Shown here: positions 46,226 to 54,377 of the stretch, piece after piece
Layout: the number at the start of each line of letters is the position of its first letter
How positions within the stretch are numbered: position 1 is the first letter of the stretch
Assembly (NCBI GenBank): GCA_903857865.1
Contig: CAIOGO010000010.1
Span: forward strand, 240,246 to 304,245
Origin: an uncultured bacterium
Lineage (GTDB): Bacteria > Bipolaricaulota > Bipolaricaulia > UBA7950 > UBA9294
Direction: 5' to 3'
DNA length: 64,000 nt
Made by a program: the position numbers and the translations under genes
The notes under the pieces: model-generated
What the model saw: only the letters and a program-made list of their open reading frames with translations
Told to the model about the DNA's origin: nothing
The model's database searches: none

Positions 46226-47208
46226 AACGATGGATGATGGTTGTCATGAGTGTAGTACTAGTGATGGCAGTCGGTTTCGGGCTCGTCGCGAAGCCGTTCG
46301 TGATCGCGTTCATGCCGGGAATCGCGGATCCCTTCTACTTCACGATGGAGAAGGGCGCGAAGGCGATGGCCGCGCAGCTCGGCCCGGACAAGGTGCAGCT
46401 CATCGTCGGGCAGTATCCGGCAACATGGGGTCCGGACGCGCAGGTCCCACTCCTCGATGCGCTGATGGCTCGAGGAGACATCGACCTCCTGTTCACGGCG
46501 CCGACGTCGACGCAAGCGCTCATCCCTGTCCTCAAGAAGTACCATGATAGGGGGATCCCCATCATCACCGTCGACACGTACCTCGGCGATGGGGACTACA
46601 CCAAGGCGTCAGACTACAGCTTCCCGCTCTCATATATCGGAACGGACAACAAGCTCGGAGGCGAAGTCGTCGCGGCGCAGCTCGCGGTTCTCTTGGGCGG
46701 TACGGGCAAGGTCTTCCTCGAGAACACCAACCCGGACACCTCGAGCGTGATGGACCGTGAGCGCGGGTTCCGCCAGGGACTTCTGGGCTTCCCGCAGATG
46801 GAGCTCGTTGGCGTGGAGTACTGCTTGGACAACCAGGAGACGGCCCAGGCGCAGGTCGCCAACGCGCTGCAGCTACACGACGATCTCGCTGGCGTCTTTG
46901 GGGTCAACGTCTTCAGCGCCCAGGGAGCGCACGCTGCGGTCGCCGCGGCGGGCCTAAGTGGCGTGGTGAAGGTCGGGACCTGGGACGCCACTGCAACGCT
47001 GATCGAGGCCCTGAAGAACGGTGAGGTCGACTTCATCCTCGCTCAGAAGCCCGGAGAGATGGGCTCGCTGTGCGTGCAGTGGGGATATGAGTACCTCGCC
47101 TCCGGAAAAACGCTCTCGGTCCCCAGGAAGATCGTGCCGGGGTTCTTCGTGTTCACGAAGGACAACGTGAACAGCCCCGACTCGCAGCAGTACATCTACA
47201 GCAAGTAA
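46222..47208 (+). CDS. Sugar ABC transporter periplasmic binding protein (CUT2 type)
   Basis: A 328-residue exported protein with signal peptide WMMVVMSVVLVMAVGFGLVA and a Peripla_BP_4 (RbsB-like) fold. Ligand-pocket segments include FMPGIADPFYFTMEKGAK and later VKVGTWDATATLIEALKNGE. CUT2 binding proteins take up pentoses, hexoses and autoinducer-2. It is coupled to lacI by ATGA and followed by a strong hairpin that should favour its mRNA over the permease part. Confidence 0.9.
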   Translation: MKRWMMVVMSVVLVMAVGFGLVAKPFVIAFMPGIADPFYFTMEKGAKAMAAQLGPDKVQLIVGQYPATWGPDAQVPLLDALMARGDIDLLFTAPTSTQALIPVLKKYHDRGIPIITVDTYLGDGDYTKASDYSFPLSYIGTDNKLGGEVVAAQLAVLLGGTGKVFLENTNPDTSSVMDRERGFRQGLLGFPQMELVGVEYCLDNQETAQAQVANALQLHDDLAGVFGVNVFSAQGAHAAVAAAGLSGVVKVGTWDATATLIEALKNGEVDFILAQKPGEMGSLCVQWGYEYLASGKTLSVPRKIVPGFFVFTKDNVNSPDSQQYIYSK

Positions 47209-47221
47209 TCCGTCTGTTGGC

Positions 47222-47251
47222 GGGGTGGCAGGGAGTCGTCCCTGTCACCCC
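47222..47251 (+). terminator. Intra-operon hairpin, likely attenuator
   Basis: GGGGTGGCAGGGA and TCCCTGTCACCCC (47222-47234 and 47239-47251) form a 13-bp stem with one G-U pair and loop GTCG, followed by ATCTTTGTCGTTT. It lies between the binding-protein and permease genes, the usual place for differential expression in ABC operons. Confidence 0.8.
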
Positions 47252-47289
47252 ATCTTTGTCGTTTGACAAAGGGACTGGCCGAGGCAAAC

Positions 47290-48372
47290 GTGGTAATCAT
47301 GTCGGCTGCTGGGGAAGTGAGGAGCCGCCGGGTACTCGCCCGTGTCGGAAGGAGTTGGGCCCTGCTCGCTCTCCTCCTGATGCTTCTAGTCTTCAGCCTG
47401 GCCGGGAAGGAATTCCTGAGCTTGGCCAACTACTCGAATATCCTGCTGGCCTCGGTGACGCTCTTTCTCTTGGCCGCCGGCGAGACGTTCGTCGTGGTCA
47501 GTGGAGGAATCGATCTATCGATCGGCTTCGTGATGGGACTCGTGTGCGTCACGAGCGCGATCGTCATGCGCGACTTGAACGCCGCGGGCGCGAGCCAGTT
47601 GATCTGCGTCTCGGCGGGGGCGACCGTGGGCTTGGTTCTCAGCCTGATTCCCGGAGCGATCAACGGGCTGCTCATCACACGGTTCCGCGTGCCACCCTTC
47701 ATCGCCACCCTGGGAATGTGGGGGATCGCGAACGGTCTTGCGTGGCTCTTCTCCGGTGGCCTGCCCATTGCGTTCCTTCCCTCGGCCGTGCACAAGATCG
47801 GCAGAGCCTACGTCGGCTACTACTCGACGAAAGCAGGCTTCTCATTTGCGCCTCCGCAGCTCACGACGCGCGAGGACATCCTTTCGGTTGTGAAGATCAT
47901 TCCGGTTCCCGTTCTGATCGTGGCGATCTGCCTCGTGGTGCTGGGATTCGTCCTCGCGAGGACCCGTTTTGGACGACACACCTACGCCATCGGCGGAAAG
48001 ATGGATGCCGCAGTCCGAGCGGGAATCGATGTGAGACGTCACTTGCTCAAGGTCTACGTTCTTTCCTCGTTCTGCGCCGGGTGCGCTGGCGTGATCCTCG
48101 TCTTCCTCTCCAATGCCGGCAGCCTCACCCAATTCACCTCAAACTACGAGCTCCTTTCCATCGCGTCCGTCGTCATCGGTGGGGCGAGCTTGACGGGCGG
48201 GAGGGGGAGCATCTGGGGTACAGTGACCGGGGTGCTTCTGATCGGCACGTTGAACAACGGGCTGATGATGATGGGCCTGCAGATCTTCTATAGGTTCATC
48301 GCGATCGGCATCATCCTGATTGGCGCGGTGCTCATCGACCGCTCGTTCCCTGAACTCCTCTATGAGGACTAG
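47290..48372 (+). CDS. CUT2-type sugar ABC permease 1
   Basis: About 360 residues, RbsC-like, with eight to ten helices. The family motif GETFVVVSGGIDLSIGFVMG near residue 80 and a later ARTRFGRHTYAIGGKMDAAVRAGIDV-type loop (split here into RTRFGRHTYAIGG and AVRAGIDVRRHLLKVYV) are clear; the latter contacts the ATPase. GTG 47290 has GAGG 5 nt away; ATG 47299 is an alternative. It ends one base before the second permease gene. Confidence 0.88.
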   Translation: MVIMSAAGEVRSRRVLARVGRSWALLALLLMLLVFSLAGKEFLSLANYSNILLASVTLFLLAAGETFVVVSGGIDLSIGFVMGLVCVTSAIVMRDLNAAGASQLICVSAGATVGLVLSLIPGAINGLLITRFRVPPFIATLGMWGIANGLAWLFSGGLPIAFLPSAVHKIGRAYVGYYSTKAGFSFAPPQLTTREDILSVVKIIPVPVLIVAICLVVLGFVLARTRFGRHTYAIGGKMDAAVRAGIDVRRHLLKVYVLSSFCAGCAGVILVFLSNAGSLTQFTSNYELLSIASVVIGGASLTGGRGSIWGTVTGVLLIGTLNNGLMMMGLQIFYRFIAIGIILIGAVLIDRSFPELLYED

Positions 48373-49440
48373 ATGATGAATCCGAAGTTCAAGAACGTCT
48401 TCATACGCGTCCTGCGGCGGTGGGTGTTCATTTTCCTCGGTCTTGAAATCCTCGCCTTTTCGCTCCTGGGAACGAACTTCCTCAGCCTCGACACCCTGCA
48501 GAACATCCTGGTCTCGTCGACCACGGTCCTGCTCCTCGCGGTGGGGGAGACGTTCGTGATCATCACCGGCGGAATCGACCTGTCCGTCGGATTCATGGTC
48601 GGGTTCACCGGAGTGGTGTGCGCCAAGGTCATGGTCACTCTGCAAGCGGCCGGCACGACTCAGGCCATGGCGATCGCAGTAGGAATCGCGGCCGCCCTGG
48701 TGGTGGGGCTCCTCCCCGGGTTCATCAACGGGGTTCTCGTTGCCCACCTGAAAGTGCCACCGTTCATCGCCACGTTTGGAATGTACGGGATCGCCTACGG
48801 GTGTGCCGAGATCATCTGCAACAACGTTCCCATCCACGATCTTCCTTCCGCCGTGGGTCCCATCGGTCACGGCTTCCTCTTCTTCTGGGTCCCCGGGAAG
48901 CTCTTCCGCACCTTTGTCGAGCCGTCCGGCCTCAGCTCGATCGACCTTAAGCACCTCGTGTCGCTTGTCCCCAACCTCTTCCTGATAACTGTGGTCTTCA
49001 CTCTTATCTTCGGGTTCATTCTGGCGAGGACGCGGTTCGGCCGACACACGTACGCGATCGGAGGGAGCATCGACGCTGCGGAGAGAGCGGGGATTGACGT
49101 CAAGCGCCACTTGGTGAAGGTGTACATGATCTCCTCCTTCTTCGCGTCGCTCGCCGGCGTCGGCTACGTCCTTCGCTACATCACTGGCCGCGCGCCCGCC
49201 GGGAGCGCCCAGGTCCTCGACGCGGTCGTGGCTGTGGTCATCGGCGGGGCAAGCTTGTATGGGGGAAAGGGGTCGATTCTTGGGACGTTCGTCGGGGCGA
49301 TGGTCCTCGCGACTTTGGTACTGGGACTCGCCAACCTTGCCCTTCCCACCTACTACGCGTACATTGCAGTGGGCTGCATACTCATCATCGCAGTGCTCAT
49401 CGACCAGTTCTCTCCCGAGCTCGTTCACAAGGAGGACTAG
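48373..49440 (+). CDS. CUT2-type sugar ABC permease 2
   Basis: A 355-residue RbsC-like permease with the same motif order as permease 1 (GETFVIITGGIDLSVGFMVG and RTRFGRHTYAIGGSIDAAER) but clearly diverged. The two would form a heterodimeric channel, while RbsC-type transporters usually use a homodimer. It follows permease 1 directly and precedes the ATPase gene by 5 nt. Confidence 0.9.
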   Translation: MMNPKFKNVFIRVLRRWVFIFLGLEILAFSLLGTNFLSLDTLQNILVSSTTVLLLAVGETFVIITGGIDLSVGFMVGFTGVVCAKVMVTLQAAGTTQAMAIAVGIAAALVVGLLPGFINGVLVAHLKVPPFIATFGMYGIAYGCAEIICNNVPIHDLPSAVGPIGHGFLFFWVPGKLFRTFVEPSGLSSIDLKHLVSLVPNLFLITVVFTLIFGFILARTRFGRHTYAIGGSIDAAERAGIDVKRHLVKVYMISSFFASLAGVGYVLRYITGRAPAGSAQVLDAVVAVVIGGASLYGGKGSILGTFVGAMVLATLVLGLANLALPTYYAYIAVGCILIIAVLIDQFSPELVHKED

Positions 49441-49445
49441 CGTCC

Positions 49446-50255
49446 ATGGAACCGATCCTCGAGGTCCGCGGCATCACCAAGCGCTTTGGCGGTCTGGTCG
49501 CGGTCGACAACGTCGACATGAAGGTGTATCCGGGCGAGGTGGTCGGACTCCTGGGCGACAACGGCGCAGGCAAGTCGACGTTGATCAAGATGGTTTCCGG
49601 GGTCTACTGCGCCGATGCGGGTACGATCTTCTTCGACGGGAAAGAGGTGAAGATCGACAACCCAATGCAGGCGCTGAAGCTGGGCCTCGAGACGATCTAC
49701 CAGGATCTTGCCCTGGCAGAAAACCTCGACGTCTATTCGAACATCTTCCTGGGTCGCGAGAAGCTGAAGCGCTTCCTTGGGCTTGTGAAGGTCCTCGACC
49801 ACAGCTACATGCTGACCGAATCAAGGAAAGTCCTGAACCGATTGGAGATTGAGGTCCCGTCTCTGCGGAACCGGATCCGAACTCTGTCCGGAGGCCAGCG
49901 TCAGGCGGTCGCCATCTCCCGCGCCATCTACTGGGACGCGAAGTTCCTCATCATGGACGAGCCGACCGCCGCCCTCGGCGTCGCTGAGCAGAAGAACGTG
50001 CTGAGTCTGGTGAGAACGCTGAGCTCTCAGGGTGTGGGCATCATTATCATCAGCCATCAAATCCTAGATGTGTTCTCCGTCGCGACCCGGCTCGTCATCA
50101 TGCGGCGCGGAAAAAAGGTTGCCGAACGAATCACCGCCGACACGAGTCCGGACGAAGTCGTTGGCCTGATCGTCGGCTCGATTCCTGGAGACGTTCCGAA
50201 TGGAGACGGGAGCGACGTCAAGCTGAGTCCCGTCGGAGCAAGTCACGCCGGCTAG
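49446..50255 (+). CDS. Single-domain sugar ABC ATPase
   Basis: A 269-residue ABC ATPase. Walker A GDNGAGKST, signature LSGGQRQAV, Walker B FLIMDEPTAALG and switch His in IIISHQIL are all present. Classical RbsA/XylG proteins are about 500 residues with two ATPase domains; this has one complete domain plus a short tail, so two copies would serve the two permeases. It ends the transporter part; the enzyme genes start 150 nt later. Confidence 0.9.
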   Translation: MEPILEVRGITKRFGGLVAVDNVDMKVYPGEVVGLLGDNGAGKSTLIKMVSGVYCADAGTIFFDGKEVKIDNPMQALKLGLETIYQDLALAENLDVYSNIFLGREKLKRFLGLVKVLDHSYMLTESRKVLNRLEIEVPSLRNRIRTLSGGQRQAVAISRAIYWDAKFLIMDEPTAALGVAEQKNVLSLVRTLSSQGVGIIIISHQILDVFSVATRLVIMRRGKKVAERITADTSPDEVVGLIVGSIPGDVPNGDGSDVKLSPVGASHAG

Positions 50256-50408
50256 CCTGAGAACTGGGGGGCGCGCAGAAGCGCCGGGGGGGCGTACGTT
50301 CATGTACTGACTAGGCCTAGAGATGCCGGGTAGTCTCCGTTGCTCCATCTGCGGAGCGGGGAGCCCCACGAAAACGTATGCCCGTAACTAGTACGAGGAG
50401 GCCCGTCG

Positions 50409-51125
50409 ATGAAACGTTCCCGCATCAATGCCCTCATCCGCGATGCCATCGCCTTCTTTGAGGAGCACCAGTTCTGGCTTCCCCCATTTGCATTCTGGAC
50501 AGCCGAGGACTGGGCGACAAAGGGGCATGAAGCCAGAGAGATCATCGACCGAAAGCTGGGATGGGACGTGACCGACTACGGCCAGGGACGTTTCGAAGAA
50601 GTGGGCCTCCTCCTCTTCACCCTTCGCAACGGCTCTGCGGCCGATCTCAAGCTCAGGAAGGGGAAGCTCTACGCTGAGAAGGTGATGATTGTCCGCCCCG
50701 ACCAAGTCTCGCCCATGCACTTCCACTGGGCAAAGACTGAGGACATCATCAACCGCGGAGGCAGTCGGCTCGCTCTCGAACTCTATGAGGCGGACGAACA
50801 GGGCAACCTGAGCAAGGAAGACGTCTTCTTCAGCACAGACGGAGTGAGCCGCCGAGCGCCCGCGGGCCACATCGTCTCGCTCACCCCGGGCGAGAGCATC
50901 ACGCTCACGCCGGGACTCTATCACGCGTTTTGGTCGGAGGGCGGAGCGGCCCTAGTCGGCGAAGTCTCCACCGTGAATGACGACGAGCGTGACAACCGAT
51001 TCCACGATCCGATAGGGCGATTCCCGGCCATCGAGGAGGACGAGTCGCCGCTTCACTTCCTGGTGAGCGACTACCCATCTCTCGCTCATCCGCGAAGCAA
51101 GACCCCTGCCCTCGGGGGCACCTGA
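50409..51125 (+). CDS. D-lyxose isomerase-family cupin (DUF1498)
   Basis: A 238-residue cupin of the D-lyxose/D-mannose isomerase family. The metal ligands are H104 and H106 in SPMHFHWAKTED, E111, and H172 in GLYHAFW. Known members interconvert D-lyxose with D-xylulose or D-mannose with D-fructose using Mn2+. ATG 50409 has an AGGAGG ribosome-binding site. It overlaps the PfkB kinase gene by one base, which suggests isomerisation followed by phosphorylation. Confidence 0.85.
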   Translation: MKRSRINALIRDAIAFFEEHQFWLPPFAFWTAEDWATKGHEAREIIDRKLGWDVTDYGQGRFEEVGLLLFTLRNGSAADLKLRKGKLYAEKVMIVRPDQVSPMHFHWAKTEDIINRGGSRLALELYEADEQGNLSKEDVFFSTDGVSRRAPAGHIVSLTPGESITLTPGLYHAFWSEGGAALVGEVSTVNDDERDNRFHDPIGRFPAIEEDESPLHFLVSDYPSLAHPRSKTPALGGT

Positions 51126-52081
51126 TGGCCATGGAAGTCCTGGTCGCAGGAGAGGCGCTGATCGACTTCGTTCAACACCCCTGCAACGATGGTAGTGGAT
51201 TTCTCCCTCTGCCCGGCGGCTCTCCCTACAACGTAGCGATCGGCCTCGCACGGCTGGGCGTCGCCACCGGGTTCCTCGGCCGCTTGTCGAAAGACCTCTT
51301 CGGGAGGATGCTTCGCTCCTATCTCGAAACGAACGACGTCGATCTAACGTACCTGAAGGAAGGAGACGAGCCGTCGACTCTCGCCTTCGTCATGCCGGGG
51401 GCTAACCGCGAGCCCACCTACGCCTTCTTCGGGAATGGCACTGCGGATCAGGCAATTCGGCCAACCGATCTGCCCGCGATGTTTCCGGCGACCCTCCGCG
51501 CCGTGCACGTCGGGTCATACTCGATGGCGTGTGAGCCGATCGGCCTGGCTCTAACGAAGCTCATGGAGCGGGAGAAGGGACGGCGGTTTCTCTCGCTTGA
51601 CCCGAACATCCGCCCCTCCATGGTTGGCGACCGTGCCACCTACCTTGGGAAGCTTCAGCATTGGGTGGAGCTCGCTGACCTCGTCAAGTGCAGCCGAGCA
51701 GACGCCGCTTTTGTCCTACCGGATGGAGATCCCCGCGATCTCATTGAACGCTGGCTCGGTTGTGGTCCCGAACTCGTCGTTCTCACTGCAGGAGGGGACG
51801 AGATCGTGGGCGCCACGAGAGGTACTTCGGTCACGGTTGACGTCCCGCGCGTCAAGGTGGCCGACACCGTCGGGGCGGGGGACGCGTTCATGTCCGGCCT
51901 TCTGGCATGGCTGCGGGACAGCGGCCGACTGAGCGGGAGACGACTCGCAGAGCTCGGGAAGGACGAGTTGGCAACAGCACTCACGTTCTCCGCGCGGGTG
52001 GCCGCCATCACCTGTACGCGCCGGGGAGCGAACCCGCCTTCCAGAGCGGAGGTAGATCAATGGACCCCCATCAGATCCTAG
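51125..52081 (+). CDS. PfkB-family sugar kinase 1
   Basis: A 318-residue ribokinase/fructokinase-type kinase. The N-terminal GEALIDFV and LPGGSPYNVAIGLARLGV form the substrate site, and DTVGAGDAFMSGLLAWL near residue 245 holds the catalytic Asp. FLSLDPNIRPSM fits the fructokinase-like group. It would phosphorylate the ketose made by the upstream isomerase. Its end overlaps the DUF4432 gene by 22 nt. Confidence 0.9.
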   Translation: MAMEVLVAGEALIDFVQHPCNDGSGFLPLPGGSPYNVAIGLARLGVATGFLGRLSKDLFGRMLRSYLETNDVDLTYLKEGDEPSTLAFVMPGANREPTYAFFGNGTADQAIRPTDLPAMFPATLRAVHVGSYSMACEPIGLALTKLMEREKGRRFLSLDPNIRPSMVGDRATYLGKLQHWVELADLVKCSRADAAFVLPDGDPRDLIERWLGCGPELVVLTAGGDEIVGATRGTSVTVDVPRVKVADTVGAGDAFMSGLLAWLRDSGRLSGRRLAELGKDELATALTFSARVAAITCTRRGANPPSRAEVDQWTPIRS

Positions 52082-53082
52082 CGAGGGTCGGCGACATGCA
52101 GCAGCTCGCGGGGATCGAGCTCGTCGAGGCCATCGACGGCCCGGGGCGCGGAGTGAGAGAAGCGAGAGTCTGGACCGGAGGAGGCCTCGACTTCGTCGTC
52201 CACATTGACCGCGGGTTCGATCTCGGCCCAGCGACTCTTCATGGCACCAACCTCACCTGGCGCTCGCCGATGGGGCTCGTTCATCCTCACGCCTTTCAGG
52301 ATTCCGTTCACGGATGGGCGCGACGGTTCCCCGGCGGCCTTCTCACGACGTGCGGCCTGGACAACGTGGGCCCGCCGAGCGGGGGACGACCTGCCCACGG
52401 ACGGTGGAGCAACACGCCGGCACGCCTCGTCGCCGCAGAGACCCTGTGGAGGGACGGCCGGTACGTCCTCGAACTGGTGGGCCAAGTGCGCGGGGCGGAG
52501 CTGTTCGGAGATGACCTCGTGCTCACCCGGACGATTCGATCAGAGTACGGAGCGACCTCCCTCACCATCCACGACCAGATCGAGAACCGCGGCCATCGTG
52601 AGGGTCCACTTCTTCTGCTCTACCACTGCAACCTCGGTTACCCCTTGCTGGACGAGGGGGACATCCTCGTCGTCAAGAGCCGAGTCACGCCGCGCGACGA
52701 CGAGGCCGCTCGCGGCATCACGACACGCCGCACGATTAGTGCTCCGCGGGCCGGGTATCGGGAACAGGTCTTCCACCACGACGTCGAGACTGACGAGACA
52801 GGCCTGGCCACGGTGGGGCTGGTGAATCCTCGTCGCCACCTCGCAGCGTACCTGCGCTACGAGAAGGCGGATCTGCCCCACCTCACCGAATGGAGACAGC
52901 TCGGAGAAGGGGAGTACGTCCTCGGACTTGAGCCCGGAAACTGCTTCGTCCTGGGTTTCGAGGAGGAAGATCGCCTCGGCCGCGTCCGCCGGCTTCAGCC
53001 CGGCGAGACCGTTCAGACTGAACTCGAGATCGGGTTCCTCGCGACGGCCGCCGCAATCCGCGAGATGCTCGGAGAAGCGTAG
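52060..53082 (+). CDS. DUF4432-family, galactose-mutarotase-like protein
   Basis: A 340-residue protein of the DUF4432/aldose-1-epimerase-like fold. It includes VHIDRGFDLGPATLHG and GLDNVGPPSGGRPAHGRWSN. The family is often encoded with sugar transporters and isomerases, and it is thought to act on sugar anomers or related keto/aldo forms, without firm substrates. The ATG 52060 follows CGGAGG and lies within the kinase end. Confidence 0.78.
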   Translation: MDPHQILARVGDMQQLAGIELVEAIDGPGRGVREARVWTGGGLDFVVHIDRGFDLGPATLHGTNLTWRSPMGLVHPHAFQDSVHGWARRFPGGLLTTCGLDNVGPPSGGRPAHGRWSNTPARLVAAETLWRDGRYVLELVGQVRGAELFGDDLVLTRTIRSEYGATSLTIHDQIENRGHREGPLLLLYHCNLGYPLLDEGDILVVKSRVTPRDDEAARGITTRRTISAPRAGYREQVFHHDVETDETGLATVGLVNPRRHLAAYLRYEKADLPHLTEWRQLGEGEYVLGLEPGNCFVLGFEEEDRLGRVRRLQPGETVQTELEIGFLATAAAIREMLGEA

Positions 53083-53083
53083 G

Positions 53084-54328
53084 ATGGTCCCGGAGGTGAT
53101 CGTCGCGGGGCACCTGTGCGCCGACCTCTTCCCGTCCTTTCCTCCAGACGGGAAGAACCCGGAGCCCGGGCAGACGGCAGAGGTCGGGCCGGCCGGTCTC
53201 TGGCCCGGCGGGGCTGTGGCCAATGTCGGTGGGGCGCTCCGACGCCTCGGGATCGCCGCAGAACTGATCGGACTCGTGGGTGACGATGCGCTCGGAGACC
53301 TTGTGACAGTCCTCCTGTCGCGGCACGCCGGGCGGCCGCTCCCCGGGATCCGCGTTGCCCCTGGCGAGACGACTTCGTACACCCTCATTCTTGCCCGTCC
53401 TGGGCAGGACCGCGCGTTCCTCCACCACCTCGGCGCGAACCACAAGTTCCACCCCGCGGAGATCGATCCAGCCCTGCTGCGCGAGGGGAGGATCGTCCAC
53501 TTTGGGTATCCCCCACTTCTCCCGCGGGTCTATCAGGACGGCGGGCGGAGGCTCGCGGAGTGGTTCGAGTCCCTGCGCGAGCGAGGGTTCCTGACGTCGC
53601 TTGACTTGGCCTTTCCGGACCCCGCCGCCGAATCGGGACGGGCCGACTGGCGCGCGTTCCTAGAGCGCGTGCTCCCCCACGTAGATCTCTTCTTCCCCAG
53701 CCGTGGCGAGCTGGAGTTCATGCTGCGAGAACTGCCTGGACTTCGCAAGACGCGTCAGCTTGAGATGCCGGCTGGTCTGGAGCACCTCAGCACACTCGCC
53801 CGGTGGGCGCTCGACAGCGGAGTTCGCCTGTTCGCCCTCAAGCTTGGCTCTCAGGGCATCTACTTGCGCACGGCGCCTACGGAGGCTCTTCCCGCCAACC
53901 TGCGCCTCAAACTCGACTCGTGCTGGGGGAATCGCGAAGCTTGGGCACCAGCATTCCAGGTGAGCCCGATGGGAACGACCGGCGCCGGCGACGCAGCTGT
54001 CGCGGGACTCCTCGCCGGGCTTCTCCGGGGATCTTCTCCCGAGGAAACGATCGACCTCGCCACGGCCGTTGCCGCCTGCTCGGTAGAGGCCACGGACCCG
54101 ACAAGCGGGATCCTCTCAGTGGCCGAGACGATCCGGCGCGTCAAAGAGGGCTGGGCACGCGCTCCGGTCCGCAACTGCACATGGCATCAGGATAGGTCCA
54201 GCGGGATCTTCCTGGGTCCGCGTGATGCTCGGTTCCGCCCTTATGACTGCTCCGGCGACGGGGGCAGAGTCAAGCCTGCCGATCCTAGCATTCACCTTGG
54301 CCCGGTTTCCGGGACGCACGTCAGTTAG
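53084..54328 (+). CDS. PfkB-family sugar kinase 2 with IS-derived C-terminal extension
   Basis: A 414-residue PfkB kinase starting VPEVIVAGHLCADLF, with GLWPGGAVANVGGALRRLG and the catalytic GTTGAGDAAVAGLLAGLL near 302-320. The PfkB fold ends about residue 365; the last 30 or so residues run over an IS right-end relic (54243-54272) to a stop at 54328. It starts 2 bases after the DUF4432 stop. A second kinase in the cluster could act on a different ketose or on a phosphosugar. Confidence 0.82.
   Translation: MVPEVIVAGHLCADLFPSFPPDGKNPEPGQTAEVGPAGLWPGGAVANVGGALRRLGIAAELIGLVGDDALGDLVTVLLSRHAGRPLPGIRVAPGETTSYTLILARPGQDRAFLHHLGANHKFHPAEIDPALLREGRIVHFGYPPLLPRVYQDGGRRLAEWFESLRERGFLTSLDLAFPDPAAESGRADWRAFLERVLPHVDLFFPSRGELEFMLRELPGLRKTRQLEMPAGLEHLSTLARWALDSGVRLFALKLGSQGIYLRTAPTEALPANLRLKLDSCWGNREAWAPAFQVSPMGTTGAGDAAVAGLLAGLLRGSSPEETIDLATAVAACSVEATDPTSGILSVAETIRRVKEGWARAPVRNCTWHQDRSSGIFLGPRDARFRPYDCSGDGGRVKPADPSIHLGPVSGTHVS
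54243..54272 (+). mobile_element. Solo IS3-type terminal repeat (right-type)
   Basis: ATGACTG at the left and GACGGGGGCAGAGTCA at the right match the right end of the IS3 copy at 43676-43705 in order and spacing (ATGACTGG...ACGGGGGCAAGGTCA). It lies inside the end of the second kinase gene. Confidence 0.5.
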
Positions 54329-54377
54329 GCGCCGATTCCTCTACCTGCTACTCTTGCCCGTAGGGAGGAAGTGGCTC

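Noticed and set aside
48139..49428. A 429-codon minus-strand frame opposite the second sugar permease
   Set aside because: Highly charged antisense translation of membrane-helix codons.
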